From: Carboxydocella thermautotrophica
GTDB lineage: Bacteria > Bacillota > GCA-003054495 > Carboxydocellales > Carboxydocellaceae
Direction of reading: 5' to 3'
Assembly (NCBI GenBank): GCA_003054495.1
Contig: CP028514.1
Coordinates: 2,496,001 to 2,560,000, forward strand
Length of the DNA stretch: 64,000 bases
Made by a program: the position numbers and the translations under genes. A model generated the notes under the pieces. It saw nothing but the letters and a program-made list of their open reading frames with translations. It did no database searches and was not told the origin of the DNA. Positions 25,472 to 34,156 of this stretch are shown one piece after another (position 1 is the stretch's first letter; the number at the start of each line of letters is the position of its first letter).

Positions 25472-26612
25472 CGCGCTCCCTCTTTTCCAGATATTCTTCA
25501 TAGATGAAGATCAATTCCTTATCAAACAGGGACCGTTTCAGTTCCACCGCCGTGGCCCGTACCTTTTCCAGAATAGCAGCGGCATCTTCCTCTGACAGGT
25601 TAACCCCATATTCGGCAAATTTTTTCTTGATGGCAGCAGTACCGGAGTGTTTGCCTATCACAATCTGCCGTTCCAGACCCACATCTTCTGGCTTAAAGAC
25701 TTCATAGGTCAGGGGGTTTTTCAATGCACCATCAGCGTGAATCCCCGATTCATGGGCAAACATGTTGGTACCGACAATAGCTTTCCAGGCCGGCAATTCC
25801 CGGTTGGAAGCCATGGCCACATACTCGGATAATTCACGGAAGCGCTCGGTTTTAAAATTAAGATCGATTCCATAGAGGATTTTCAAGGCCATAACCACTT
25901 CTTCCAGAGCGGCATTACCGGCTCTTTCGCCCAGTCCGTTTACCGTTACGCCCACGTAGTTGGCTCCCGCCTTCACCCCGGCCAGGGCATTGGCTGTGGC
26001 CATGCCAAAGTCATTGTGGGTATGCATTTCCACATCAATGCCTACAGAGTCGATCAGAGTTTTGACATTATTGTAAGTAGTAAAAGGATCCAGGATGCCG
26101 ATAGTATCACAGTAACGCAGGCGGTTGGCCCCGGCTTCCTTGGCCAGTTTGGCGAACTGAATCAGGAAGTCCATGTCCGTCCGGGAGGCATCCTCAGCAT
26201 TAACAGAAATATAGACTCCCTGACTTTTGGCATATTCCACGGCCTTGACCATGTTTTCCAGTACCCATTCCCGGGAGGTCTGTAACTTGTATTTGATATG
26301 AATATCCGAGGTGGAAATGGAAATAGCCACTGCATCCACACCGCAATCAATGGATTCCTGGATATCCCGCACTACCGCCCGGTTCCAGGCCATAACACTG
26401 CAGCGCAAACCCAGTCGGCAAATTTCCTTAATGGCTTCTTTTTCATCGCCACCCATAACCGGAATCCCGCATTCAATCTGGTCCACTCCGATTTCATCCA
26501 GCATGCGGGCAATCCGTACTTTTTCCTTGTTAGCAAATACTACTCCCGCCGTCTGCTCCCCGTCCCGCAATGTGGTATCCACAATGTAAATTTTTCTGTT
26601 TACCACCGTCAT
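25461..26612 (-). CDS. nifV: homocitrate synthase (NifV type)
   Basis: 383 residues of the DRE-TIM metallolyase family. The signature [15 protein letters not shown] is at the N-terminus. [17 protein letters not shown] provides metal-binding His residues, and [18 protein letters not shown] and HESGIHADG follow. It condenses acetyl-CoA with 2-oxoglutarate (homocitrate for nitrogenase cofactor or the aminoadipate route); a citramalate or isopropylmalate role is less likely because the C-terminal allosteric domain is absent. No nif structural genes are in the window. GAGGGAGGGT precedes the ATG. Confidence 0.85.
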   Translation of the reverse strand: MTVVNRKIYIVDTTLRDGEQTAGVVFANKEKVRIARMLDEIGVDQIECGIPVMGGDEKEAIKEICRLGLRCSVMAWNRAVVRDIQESIDCGVDAVAISISTSDIHIKYKLQTSREWVLENMVKAVEYAKSQGVYISVNAEDASRTDMDFLIQFAKLAKEAGANRLRYCDTIGILDPFTTYNNVKTLIDSVGIDVEMHTHNDFGMATANALAGVKAGANYVGVTVNGLGERAGNAALEEVVMALKILYGIDLNFKTERFRELSEYVAMASNRELPAWKAIVGTNMFAHESGIHADGALKNPLTYEVFKPEDVGLERQIVIGKHSGTAAIKKKFAEYGVNLSEEDAAAILEKVRATAVELKRSLFDKELIFIYEEYLEKRERGEL

Positions 26613-26686
26613 ACCCTCCCTCGCCAGTAAAACTGTTGTATATCAAACATTATAATGGTAGCGAAGGAGAATATCAAGGGATTGGC

Positions 26687-28705
26687 CTATTTTTTTATAG
26701 TCCATTTTGTCGAAACATCGTTGTGTGCATTGGTGTATACAGTATTTTTCCTGGCGATTGTTCCCCTGTAATATGTTCCTTTTTCTGATGTCCAGCCTTT
26801 CTTGCTGGCAATCATCTGAATGGATTTTTTCTCCCCTGCGACCAGGCTGACAACTTGCTGGGCAGTTAGCCCTTCCTTGCGGGCCGTAACATTATATACC
26901 CCTGGTGCCAGCTTGCCGAGACTGAAATAACCTTTCTCATTGGTACGCAATCTGGTGGTGCCAACATAAACCACCGCCTCTTCCAGGGGCGCAAGGCTGG
27001 CTGACATCACCTGACCACTCAACTGGGCCCATTCCAGTACCGTAAACCCGCGGGCATTACTGATTACGCCGTTCTTCACCACTGTAAGCTGGTAACTCCC
27101 AGGGGGCAAGGACGGAATTGTGATCTGGATATTGTTCTCATTCCAGCTGGTGACCGCAGCCAGAGTGCTGCCAATCTGCACCTGACCCGGCCCGGTTCCA
27201 AAGCCAGCCCCACTGATTGTAACTGTATCGCCAGCGTAACTCTGTTCAGGTTCTATTTGTAGCACTACCGGTGTAGCATTTGGTGCAATCGCCTCAGCCA
27301 GGGATGAAGCCAGACCCCCAGCATGGCATTTGCCACAATCCGCCGCCAGCTTATGTCCGACCTGGCCATGCAACAATTCTGACCGATGACAGGCCTGACA
27401 GCGCCGGATGGCCCATTTATCCTTGATTTCGTGGCAAAGGTTGCAGTTTTCCAGACCAGTACCATGGTGGTTTTGCCCTGGCCCGGGATAAGGATGGCAT
27501 TGTTCACAACTGCGTAAACCCGGTATCATGGCCGTATTCTCCACAATGGTCCCATTACTGTTAATATCCCAGTCCTGCACCAGTGCCGGCAAGTGGCAGG
27601 CTGTACACTGACCGCTCAAAGCTTCATTTCTCCGGTGATGGGGACTGCTGGCATGACACTGCTGGCACTTCCTTACCACTTCTACCTGTCCCGGTGCCGT
27701 CAGCAAATGACAGGCAGAACAATCCCGCTGATCAGCTGCTGCCGCCAGATGATGACGGTCCGCAGTGGAGGTACCATGACAGTTCCGGCACTCTTCTTCC
27801 CCTACTTCTTCATAAGTTTTATCCGGCATCCCATGTATTTCCGGCCGGGTTGCTACCGCAGGCGCAAGGATAGTAATATTGAGCTGATTGCTGCTGCCAT
27901 TGCTGTTAACTACTGTTACCGGATAATTGCCGGCATTGAGATCAGGCAGGCGGATTTGCAAATAGTTATTCGACCACTGTAAGAGTTCTGCCTTTAGTGG
28001 CCCTATTTGTACCCAGCCTGAACCACCAAAACCGGTTCCATTCAGGCTTAGAATTGCTCCAGGACTGGCTTCGGTAGCGCTTATTTGCACCAAAACCGGC
28101 CGGGGCTGGGGCAATTCCGGGTCCGGCAGCGATGTGCCACTACCATGACACTGGTTGCATTCCCCACCGTGCAGGAGATGCAGCTTGCTGGACTGATGGC
28201 AGGAAAGACAGCGACTTACTGATATGCCCCCGGAATTGCTGCTGTGGCACCAGGAACACTGCTGTAATCCCTCCTCATGGTGTAAAGAAGTCAACCCTTC
28301 TGTATGACACAGCCGGCATTTATTGATATCCGCATCAGTGACTGCTGTTGTTGCTAACCCATAGTCATCTACCACATCCCCGTAATGACAGGCAGTGCAT
28401 TGACCCAACTGGGCTTCCTGAGTCAGATGGTGACTGTCTTTCACATGGCAGATTTTGCAATCACTGACTGCGGTTATTTTCCCCTCCTGAGACTGGTGAC
28501 AGTAATCACAGGTAACTACCAGTGCTTTCAAGCTCAAATGATGCCGGTTCTGCGTAGTACTGCCGTGACAACTGCGGCAGTCCATTTCTGTGAGTGCACC
28601 ATAGGTACGATCCGGAAAGCCCAGCTGCTGGGTAGTTTGGGCCCAGGCTTGTCCGGTTAGAAGAAATAAAATTAAGGTACATAAAAATAAAATTGCTCTT
28701 TTCAT
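26687..28705 (-). CDS. secreted 16-heme c-type cytochrome with IPT/TIG domains
   Basis: 672 residues. A signal peptide spans about 1-22 (ending GQAWA). Sixteen CxxCH motifs fall in two blocks of eight: C43-H187 and C306-H461. Each block is followed by an IPT/TIG immunoglobulin-like domain (about 203-282 and 478-557), and a carboxypeptidase-regulatory-like beta domain ends the protein (about 562-632). Motif spacings in the two blocks are nearly equal (23,17,20,27,20,16,17 and 23,18,20,33,21,15,21), and HH pairs recur at matching places as probable distal ligands. No membrane anchor or sortase motif is seen. It should carry electrons outside the membrane. It follows the 8-heme gene after a terminator. 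Confidence 0.93.
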   Translation of the reverse strand: MKRAILFLCTLILFLLTGQAWAQTTQQLGFPDRTYGALTEMDCRSCHGSTTQNRHHLSLKALVVTCDYCHQSQEGKITAVSDCKICHVKDSHHLTQEAQLGQCTACHYGDVVDDYGLATTAVTDADINKCRLCHTEGLTSLHHEEGLQQCSWCHSSNSGGISVSRCLSCHQSSKLHLLHGGECNQCHGSGTSLPDPELPQPRPVLVQISATEASPGAILSLNGTGFGGSGWVQIGPLKAELLQWSNNYLQIRLPDLNAGNYPVTVVNSNGSSNQLNITILAPAVATRPEIHGMPDKTYEEVGEEECRNCHGTSTADRHHLAAAADQRDCSACHLLTAPGQVEVVRKCQQCHASSPHHRRNEALSGQCTACHLPALVQDWDINSNGTIVENTAMIPGLRSCEQCHPYPGPGQNHHGTGLENCNLCHEIKDKWAIRRCQACHRSELLHGQVGHKLAADCGKCHAGGLASSLAEAIAPNATPVVLQIEPEQSYAGDTVTISGAGFGTGPGQVQIGSTLAAVTSWNENNIQITIPSLPPGSYQLTVVKNGVISNARGFTVLEWAQLSGQVMSASLAPLEEAVVYVGTTRLRTNEKGYFSLGKLAPGVYNVTARKEGLTAQQVVSLVAGEKKSIQMIASKKGWTSEKGTYYRGTIARKNTVYTNAHNDVSTKWTIKK

Positions 28706-28732
28706 TTAAATCCCTGCCTTCCTGACTAGCTA

Positions 28733-28768
28733 AGGGGAAAAGCCGCACTTCACAGAGGAAGTGCGGCT
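28733..28768 (-). terminator. terminator downstream of the 8-heme cytochrome gene
   Basis: On the minus strand AGCCGCACTTC pairs with GAAGTGCGGCT around a short loop, followed by TTTT. It separates the two cytochrome genes, so the 16-heme gene either depends on read-through or has its own promoter. Confidence 0.85.
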
Positions 28769-28775
28769 GAAATAT

Positions 28776-30305
28776 TTAGTAAACCTTGAAAGTCTTTTCT
28801 GCGGTTACGCCACCAAAAGTTTTAATTTTTACTTTGTGATATCCTACTGTAAGCCCAGCGGGTACCTTGAACTGAATTTTTGTAGAACTCCAGAAGGTAG
28901 CCGGTACAGGCACCCCGTCAACCAGGATCTGGCTGGCACCCTGTTGCGCCCCAAAATTGTAACCAATAGCGGATATTGTCCAACCGACTTTAGCGGTAGT
29001 AGGACTGATCGAACCCAGATAAGGCACACCCCAGACATTCAATATATTGGTACCACCTATAGCCCCGGAAGCTTCTCCGGCCGGGCTGGATACCCTCACA
29101 CTGTAGGAACCAGGACTCAAGGTAGTCGGTACAGTGAACTTGATGGTGTTATTGTCCACTACCGTAAATTCTACCGGTATCTGAGTAGCACCATAGCTCA
29201 GCTTGACACTGTCCACTGCCGGAACCAGGAAGTTCTTACCGGTGATAGTCACCTCACCACCGGCTTTGTACACTACATCTGCTGGAGCGATGTTATTGAT
29301 TTGCGGACGGGCCCAAACAGTAAAGACCCGATACTGCGGACTTTCACCTTTCATGTTTACCAGACGCACATTATACTTGCCTGAGTTAACCATGGGCACA
29401 GTAAAGACTACCTGGTTATCAGTCCAGTAGTCAATCGGAGCCTCAGCATTTCCAAACATTACTTTGGAATAACCTTTAATAAATTCACCAAAGTTGGTAC
29501 CGGTTACAGTTACCTTGGCCAGTATCGGTCCTTCATAAATATCAAAACTGTCGATAGTAGGCACAGCAACTGGCTGGGGCGGAGCCATTTCGGCAATCAA
29601 ATTGGAATGGCACCCCTGACATCTTTCCACCAGCATGTTACCAGTTTCATCAACAGTGTGGCCTTTAATGGTGTGCAAAGTGCCGATATCATGGCACTGC
29701 TCACAATCCCGCACGGGGGCGCTGACATTGCCGAAATGACACTTGGCACAATCTATACCCGCATTAGCTACATAATGGTGAGTACTATTTTCACTCGGGT
29801 CATCTACCGGGCCAGGCTTGAAGATCGGTTTGGGTAAATCAGCCGAAGCATTGGTAGCATGGCAATTCCGGCAATCAGCAATGGCCGGAGTGATTAAGGA
29901 TGCATCATAAGTAGGCAGTGGTTTGGAACCAAAGTCACTAACTACATTAGGATCGTGACAAGCAGTACACCGGCCCTCAATCGCATCTACGGTCTTGTGG
30001 TGAGGGCTTTCGGTGTGACAGGTTGTACATTCCCGGGGCACCGGCTGGATGGTGCCATTTTCAAACCCGTGACAGCGATAACAATTACCTTCGATTTTAA
30101 CGAAGTCAATACTATGGTGGCGATCGGCCAGGTTGGAGCCGTGACACTGTTCACAATCAGGACGGCTCAAAAACTCCCAGGTGGTATCATACAAACCTTC
30201 ATTCTGCGGCACATAAGGCATAGTAAAGGCCGCAGCCAAGGCCGTGCCACTGCCAATGACCAGCAGCAATGCGGTCATCAGCAAAAGAATCCACCCTTTT
30301 CTCAT
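28776..30305 (-). CDS. secreted 8-heme c-type cytochrome with three IPT/TIG domains
   Basis: 509 residues. A signal peptide covers about 1-25 (LLLMTALLLVIGSGTALAA). Eight CxxCH motifs lie at residues 51-233 with spacing 24,18,20,32,41,15,28, closely matching the two blocks of the neighbouring 16-heme protein. The rest is three IPT/TIG domains (about 245-335, 338-420, 425-509). HH pairs at 63, 102 and 177 are likely axial ligands. The start at 30305 follows GGAGGAGC; an upstream in-frame start has no signal peptide at the right place. It probably passes electrons to or from a surface partner. Confidence 0.93.
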   Translation of the reverse strand: MRKGWILLLMTALLLVIGSGTALAAAFTMPYVPQNEGLYDTTWEFLSRPDCEQCHGSNLADRHHSIDFVKIEGNCYRCHGFENGTIQPVPRECTTCHTESPHHKTVDAIEGRCTACHDPNVVSDFGSKPLPTYDASLITPAIADCRNCHATNASADLPKPIFKPGPVDDPSENSTHHYVANAGIDCAKCHFGNVSAPVRDCEQCHDIGTLHTIKGHTVDETGNMLVERCQGCHSNLIAEMAPPQPVAVPTIDSFDIYEGPILAKVTVTGTNFGEFIKGYSKVMFGNAEAPIDYWTDNQVVFTVPMVNSGKYNVRLVNMKGESPQYRVFTVWARPQINNIAPADVVYKAGGEVTITGKNFLVPAVDSVKLSYGATQIPVEFTVVDNNTIKFTVPTTLSPGSYSVRVSSPAGEASGAIGGTNILNVWGVPYLGSISPTTAKVGWTISAIGYNFGAQQGASQILVDGVPVPATFWSSTKIQFKVPAGLTVGYHKVKIKTFGGVTAEKTFKVY

Positions 30306-30376
30306 CCGCGCTCCTCCTTTCAAAACTTTAAAACTCCGGTTTATGCAATCAATCACTTCCCTCTATTCACCTCCTT

Positions 30377-30402
30377 CCCATAAGGAATTATACCTTACGG
30401 GG
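30377..30402. promoter_or_regulatory. palindrome over the -10 region upstream of the 8-heme cytochrome gene
   Basis: CCCATAAGG and CCTTACGGG are arms separated by AATTATA, which contains a TATAAT -10 on the minus strand. No convincing -35 is seen, so activation or repression by a regulator binding this palindrome is a reasonable inference. The cytochrome start codon is about 72 bases away. Confidence 0.45.
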
Positions 30403-30493
30403 CTGATTTTCTTTGTCGAAGTTGGTATGAGATGACATTTTTTCTTGCGACATTTTTCACCATCATTGCCTTTGCTCTCCCAACCTATACCGA

Positions 30494-30540
30494 ATAATAA
30501 GGGACAGGTTGTCGATATACTGTCGAAACCTGTCCCTTAA
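30494..30540 (-). terminator. terminator downstream of the beta-propeller gene
   Basis: AAGGGACAGGTT pairs with AACCTGTCCCTT, with an inner TCGACA/TGTCGA stem, followed by ATTATT on the minus strand. The T-run is weak, but the stem is 12 base pairs. Confidence 0.7.
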
Positions 30541-30543
30541 CTC

Positions 30544-32964
30544 TCAATATGTCAATCTGCTCTTAATTCCTTCCAGTATACTGCCCTTAATCACCACCTT
30601 TATCACCGTGCGGGCCGAAAGGTTACCATCATCGCCAGCACCAGCAGCGATAATGGTAACCGGATAAAGTCCATCCGGTAAATAGGGATCAGTGAAATGG
30701 ATGCGAGCTCTGTTTTTCGACCGGGGATTAACAGGCAACTGCCAGGTGTTAGCCGGTGTCCCGGCCGGATTTGTCGGTTCCAGCAGCACCTGCTGTCCAT
30801 CAGGAAAGCGGACCTGTACATATTTTGCTCCCGGACAGGGCCGACTTCGTCTAACTTTCTTTTCTACAACACTGCCATCAGGCTGCTGTTCATAAACAGT
30901 TTCTTCCCAGGTATAAGGGGTGGTGGCCGTTTCCACCACCAGGGCAAATACCTGTCCGGCTTTGATCTGGGCCGGTTCCGCCCTGCCGCTGACGGTCAGC
31001 TGGCCCTGTTCTTCCCTCACTTCCTGACGAACCTGGATGGCCTTGCTCAAACTGTTGTCCTGATAGTTTTTCTCCTTAATCTGACGATCAGGATTAATCC
31101 ATGCAGTTAGGTTAAAGGAACCGGTAGTGTCCGGTGCCTTGATGGCAAAGCTGACTGCCTTCTTTTCCTTCGCTACCAGGGTTACAGGCAATAATGCTAC
31201 CTGACGCTGGTTAAGGGTCAGTTTCAGTGTTGTCGATAACGGGCGGCTACCCTGATTCTCTACCTGTACTGTCCCCTGGTAGCTCTGTCCGGGACTGATG
31301 GGAGACGGGTAAGATAAGCTGAGCATTCTAAGGTTAACCAGGGAACCATTGAGCTTTAAGCTGGTGGTATTATCGGCATAGGTGGTTTCTACAAAAGGCT
31401 GGTTCTGGTTGAGCCAGTGGGCCTGACGGTCCCCGTTGACGATGGCGGTCAGGGTGTAGCTATCCTTTTCCGGCAGATTAGCCGGGACCTGCCAGTGGAT
31501 TTCCACCTCCACGGTCCGACCCCGTTCCTGCCAGGGCCTGCCATCACCGGGGCTTATGGTCAGGTTCTGGCTGGCCACCGTCTGACCGTCCAGCTTTAGT
31601 TCCAGTTTTGTTATCAGCGGCCGGCTAACATCGCGGGCACTGACCAGCAGCCGGGTCTGATTGGTCTTGCCTTTCTCTATCTCCTGGCTGCTGCTGGTTA
31701 AACCGGAGACCATCAGGTTTTGCAGGCCCTGGTTACCGAAAGCGTGTAACTTGCCATCCAGGGTGGCTACCAGCAAATATCCCCCTGCTAAAGCCATTTC
31801 CCCTGTAACCGGAGCTCCCAGGTTAACCCGGCTGACGGTCTTGCCCTGTTGTCGGTCATAATACCAGGGCCGCTCCTGGCCGGTTGTGAGATCCAGGCCA
31901 TAGACAGTACCGCTATCATCTGCTACCAGCAGCAAATTGGCAGCTGACCAGATGATAGGCGAAACCCAGCTATCCGCCGCCAGGTCCCGCTGAAGCCAGC
32001 CGGCAAGGGGAAGGCCATTGGTGCTGTTGAGACAAACTACTCTGGCTTTTTGGCCGTTGTACTGGTTAATAACGAAATAGAGGCGGTTTTGATAAAGGGC
32101 AGGGGAGTTGTTGATGAAATTGGCCGGTTTAAAGAAACTTTCATTCATCCACTGCCTTCTGCCGGTACGAGCATTTAAGGCATAGAAGCGGCCTTTTTTA
32201 TCGAAAAAGTAAAGATAATTGCCATCGGTAGCAATAGAGGCTGGTACCCCGGTTTTGGTGCTATAGGACCAGAGCCTGTTCCCCTGCAGGTCATAGGCCT
32301 GGACGGAGCCATTCAGAGCCGTTCCATCCACACCGATAGCAAAAGCATTGCCAAACAGGCAGGGGGAAGAGGTGATTTCCCCTTGCTGGGGAATAGGGGA
32401 ATTGCCAGCCTGGGTACCCTGATGCTGGTCCAGGATATAGGTGTGCTGGTCGGTGGCCCCGAGGATGACCAGGTTGTCCACCAGCAGGGGTGAGGAGGAA
32501 ACTTTGCTCTCCAGGGGCAGATGCCAGATGGTCTGGGCCAGATTGCTGCTAAGGGCATAGATGCCATTAGCTCTGGTGCCAAAGAAAAGGCGGCCCTGCC
32601 TGTAGGTGGGTGAGGAGATGGAAGGAAAGGTGGCTGTGGTTTCAATCTGCTTGCGCTGGAGGAGCTGGCCACTGTTAAGGTCTAAGGCCAGGATTTCCTG
32701 GCCGGCTTTGATGTAGATATTTTGTTCCTGGCTGAGAATAACCGGCTGGCCCAGGATAGGTGGTTCCCCTGGTTTACCCGCTGGCGCCAGCTGCACCTGC
32801 CACTGGGTGGTAATGGGCGGAAAGGTGGGGTCATAAAATATTCGTTTTCTATTTTCTTTATTACCGAACATAATAGAATCTTCGTGATCTATATTGAGAT
32901 TCGCACTAGCTGCATTAAAAAATATGAAAATGAACAAAAAATGGTAAATAAATCTTTTTCTCAT
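30544..32964 (-). CDS. secreted PQQ-type beta-propeller protein with CARDB-like domains
   Basis: 806 residues. A signal peptide (FIYHFLFIFIFFNAASA) is followed by repeated blades of a PQQ/quinoprotein-like beta-propeller (about 55-430; blades such as GQEILALDLNSGQLL, NGIYALSSNLAQTIWHLPL and GTVYGLDLTTGQERPWYY). CARDB-type domains follow (about 435-650) and a further beta-rich C-terminal region. No heme motif and no clear PQQ-binding residues are identified, so it may be a structural propeller rather than a dehydrogenase. Its ATG overlaps the stop of the stalk-domain gene (ATGA), showing coupling. It is next to the cytochrome genes and separated from them by a terminator. Confidence 0.85.
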   Translation of the reverse strand: MRKRFIYHFLFIFIFFNAASANLNIDHEDSIMFGNKENRKRIFYDPTFPPITTQWQVQLAPAGKPGEPPILGQPVILSQEQNIYIKAGQEILALDLNSGQLLQRKQIETTATFPSISSPTYRQGRLFFGTRANGIYALSSNLAQTIWHLPLESKVSSSPLLVDNLVILGATDQHTYILDQHQGTQAGNSPIPQQGEITSSPCLFGNAFAIGVDGTALNGSVQAYDLQGNRLWSYSTKTGVPASIATDGNYLYFFDKKGRFYALNARTGRRQWMNESFFKPANFINNSPALYQNRLYFVINQYNGQKARVVCLNSTNGLPLAGWLQRDLAADSWVSPIIWSAANLLLVADDSGTVYGLDLTTGQERPWYYDRQQGKTVSRVNLGAPVTGEMALAGGYLLVATLDGKLHAFGNQGLQNLMVSGLTSSSQEIEKGKTNQTRLLVSARDVSRPLITKLELKLDGQTVASQNLTISPGDGRPWQERGRTVEVEIHWQVPANLPEKDSYTLTAIVNGDRQAHWLNQNQPFVETTYADNTTSLKLNGSLVNLRMLSLSYPSPISPGQSYQGTVQVENQGSRPLSTTLKLTLNQRQVALLPVTLVAKEKKAVSFAIKAPDTTGSFNLTAWINPDRQIKEKNYQDNSLSKAIQVRQEVREEQGQLTVSGRAEPAQIKAGQVFALVVETATTPYTWEETVYEQQPDGSVVEKKVRRSRPCPGAKYVQVRFPDGQQVLLEPTNPAGTPANTWQLPVNPRSKNRARIHFTDPYLPDGLYPVTIIAAGAGDDGNLSARTVIKVVIKGSILEGIKSRLTY

Positions 32965-33662
32965 TGACTATATCCTCCAGGTTCGAAATCTGTATCAACA
33001 TAAATAATTACGGCCATTGCATTTCCGTCCCAGTAAATTTTATGGCCAAATGCCTCACTGATAAACCTGACCGGAACCATCGTTCTTTTGTTCAGAATAT
33101 ATGGCGCTACATCCATCGTTTTCTCTTCCCCATTAATAATCATCTTGTTGGAACCAATCTTAACTATTATCGTCGTATTATCCCTCTGCAGTGTAATTTT
33201 TTGCTCCCGGCCATCCCATTCCAGGTTAGCCCGGAAAGCCTCTGCCAGCCTTCTTAAAGGTACCATCACCCTGTTCTTGTACATCACCGGCTTTTGATCC
33301 AGAAAAAACAATACATGTCCGTTGGAAAAACTAACTTCTATCGGTATACTCGGATCCCTCGGCGTAGTATCAATAGGGTCGGGCTTTTTCACCTTCGGAT
33401 TGATTTTTCCCCCGTACTTCTTCCATGCTGTTTTGCTGATGGGCACTCCATCAATAGCCAGGATCTCCTCGACATTGCTAGCCTCATAGTAAAGAAACTT
33501 CAGCATTTGCTCCAGGGTATAGCCGGGAATGGTATGGGTGGTATCCACCTCCCCATCATAGGTACGCCCCAGGATGATATGGTCCTCCCAGGCCCAGACC
33601 ATCGTCGCTGGCAATAAAAACACCACAAATAAAAAAGAGATAAGGACTTTTTTCACAAACAA
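32961..33662 (-). CDS. secreted copper-amine-oxidase N-terminal (stalk) domain protein
   Basis: 233 residues: signal peptide (about 1-23, VLISFLFVVFLLPATMVWA), a linker region, then a pair of stalk-domain repeats (NRVMVPLRRLAEAFRANLEW then RTMVPVRFISEAFGHKIYWD), the pattern of the copper amine oxidase N-terminal domain found widely in Clostridia exported proteins. No catalytic oxidase domain is attached. The first gene of the exported redox cluster, it is coupled to the beta-propeller gene by an ATGA overlap. Confidence 0.85.
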   Translation of the reverse strand: MFVKKVLISFLFVVFLLPATMVWAWEDHIILGRTYDGEVDTTHTIPGYTLEQMLKFLYYEASNVEEILAIDGVPISKTAWKKYGGKINPKVKKPDPIDTTPRDPSIPIEVSFSNGHVLFFLDQKPVMYKNRVMVPLRRLAEAFRANLEWDGREQKITLQRDNTTIIVKIGSNKMIINGEEKTMDVAPYILNKRTMVPVRFISEAFGHKIYWDGNAMAVIIYVDTDFEPGGYSQ

Positions 33663-33976
33663 CTCCCCCTTGCTGGTTTTTTATGACATATTCCCCTCCT
33701 CTCCCTGATTTCCTGCTGCCAAATCCTGTATACAAGGCGACAAATTGTATGATTTATTAAATCCAATCTGTAATAGCAAAAATCGTAATTGTTCATTATT
33801 GGAAGCAGGAATATGTAAGTTTATGTCGAAATATGTAAATATAAGTAATTTTGGCAGACAAATTATTCATTGGGCAGCGAAGACAAGACCTACGGTAATA
33901 TGTCAAGACCATAAGGTCAAAATTTTCTAGTTCATTTTTTAAAAAAGACAACAAAAAACCACCCTGTTTCCCCGGG
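33663..33976. other. AT-rich intergenic region with a helically phased repeat
   Basis: No gene is seen in these 314 bases between the stalk-domain gene and the first IS3-family element. The region is AT-rich. At 33811-33850 four consecutive 10-base units (ATATGTAAGT, TTATGTCGAA, ATATGTAAAT, ATAAGTAATT) resemble each other; it could hold the regulatory region of the minus-strand operon starting at 33662. Confidence 0.6.
33811..33850. repeat. four 10-base tandem repeat units, helically phased
   Basis: The units match W-T-A-T-G-T-A-A-A-T loosely; first and third differ at one position. Direct repeats at one helical turn are typical of OmpR-type regulator sites. They lie about 150-190 bases upstream of the 33662 start. 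Confidence 0.5.
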
Positions 33977-34032
33977 CTAACCCCCTAATTTTGGACACAT
34001 ACTTTTAAATTCTCAAGTTTTCTTTGGTTTTT

Positions 34033-34154
34033 CTCTCAACCGAATTCCTATTTTAGCCAATTCCTCAATTCCGTCAAGGGTAAAGGCTTCGCCCTCGCTA
34101 CGCTCGCCCTTGACTCCATTTCCGAATTGGCTATTCAATAGTTGCGGTTGAGAG
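34033..34154. repeat. long imperfect hairpin element inside the IS3-family insertion sequence
   Basis: CTCTCAACCG at the left end pairs with CGGTTGAGAG at the right. Inside lie AGCCAATTC with GAATTGGCT and GTCAAGGG with CCCTTGAC. The stems are separated by matched internal loops of equal size, giving arms about 48 bases long. The apex contains GGCTTCGCCC and CGCTACGCTCG. A related core occurs at 36885-37001. Confidence 0.85.
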
Positions 34155-34156
34155 GT

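Noticed and set aside
30544-32964. PQQ-dependent alcohol dehydrogenase
   Set aside because: The propeller blades are present, but the vicinal-cysteine and catalytic aspartate motifs of quinoprotein dehydrogenases and a heme domain are not seen, so only the fold is claimed.
34033-34154. CRISPR-like repeat arrays in the insertion-sequence region
   Set aside because: Repetition consists of inverted, not direct, copies with no regular spacers; it is explained by hairpins inside IS elements.
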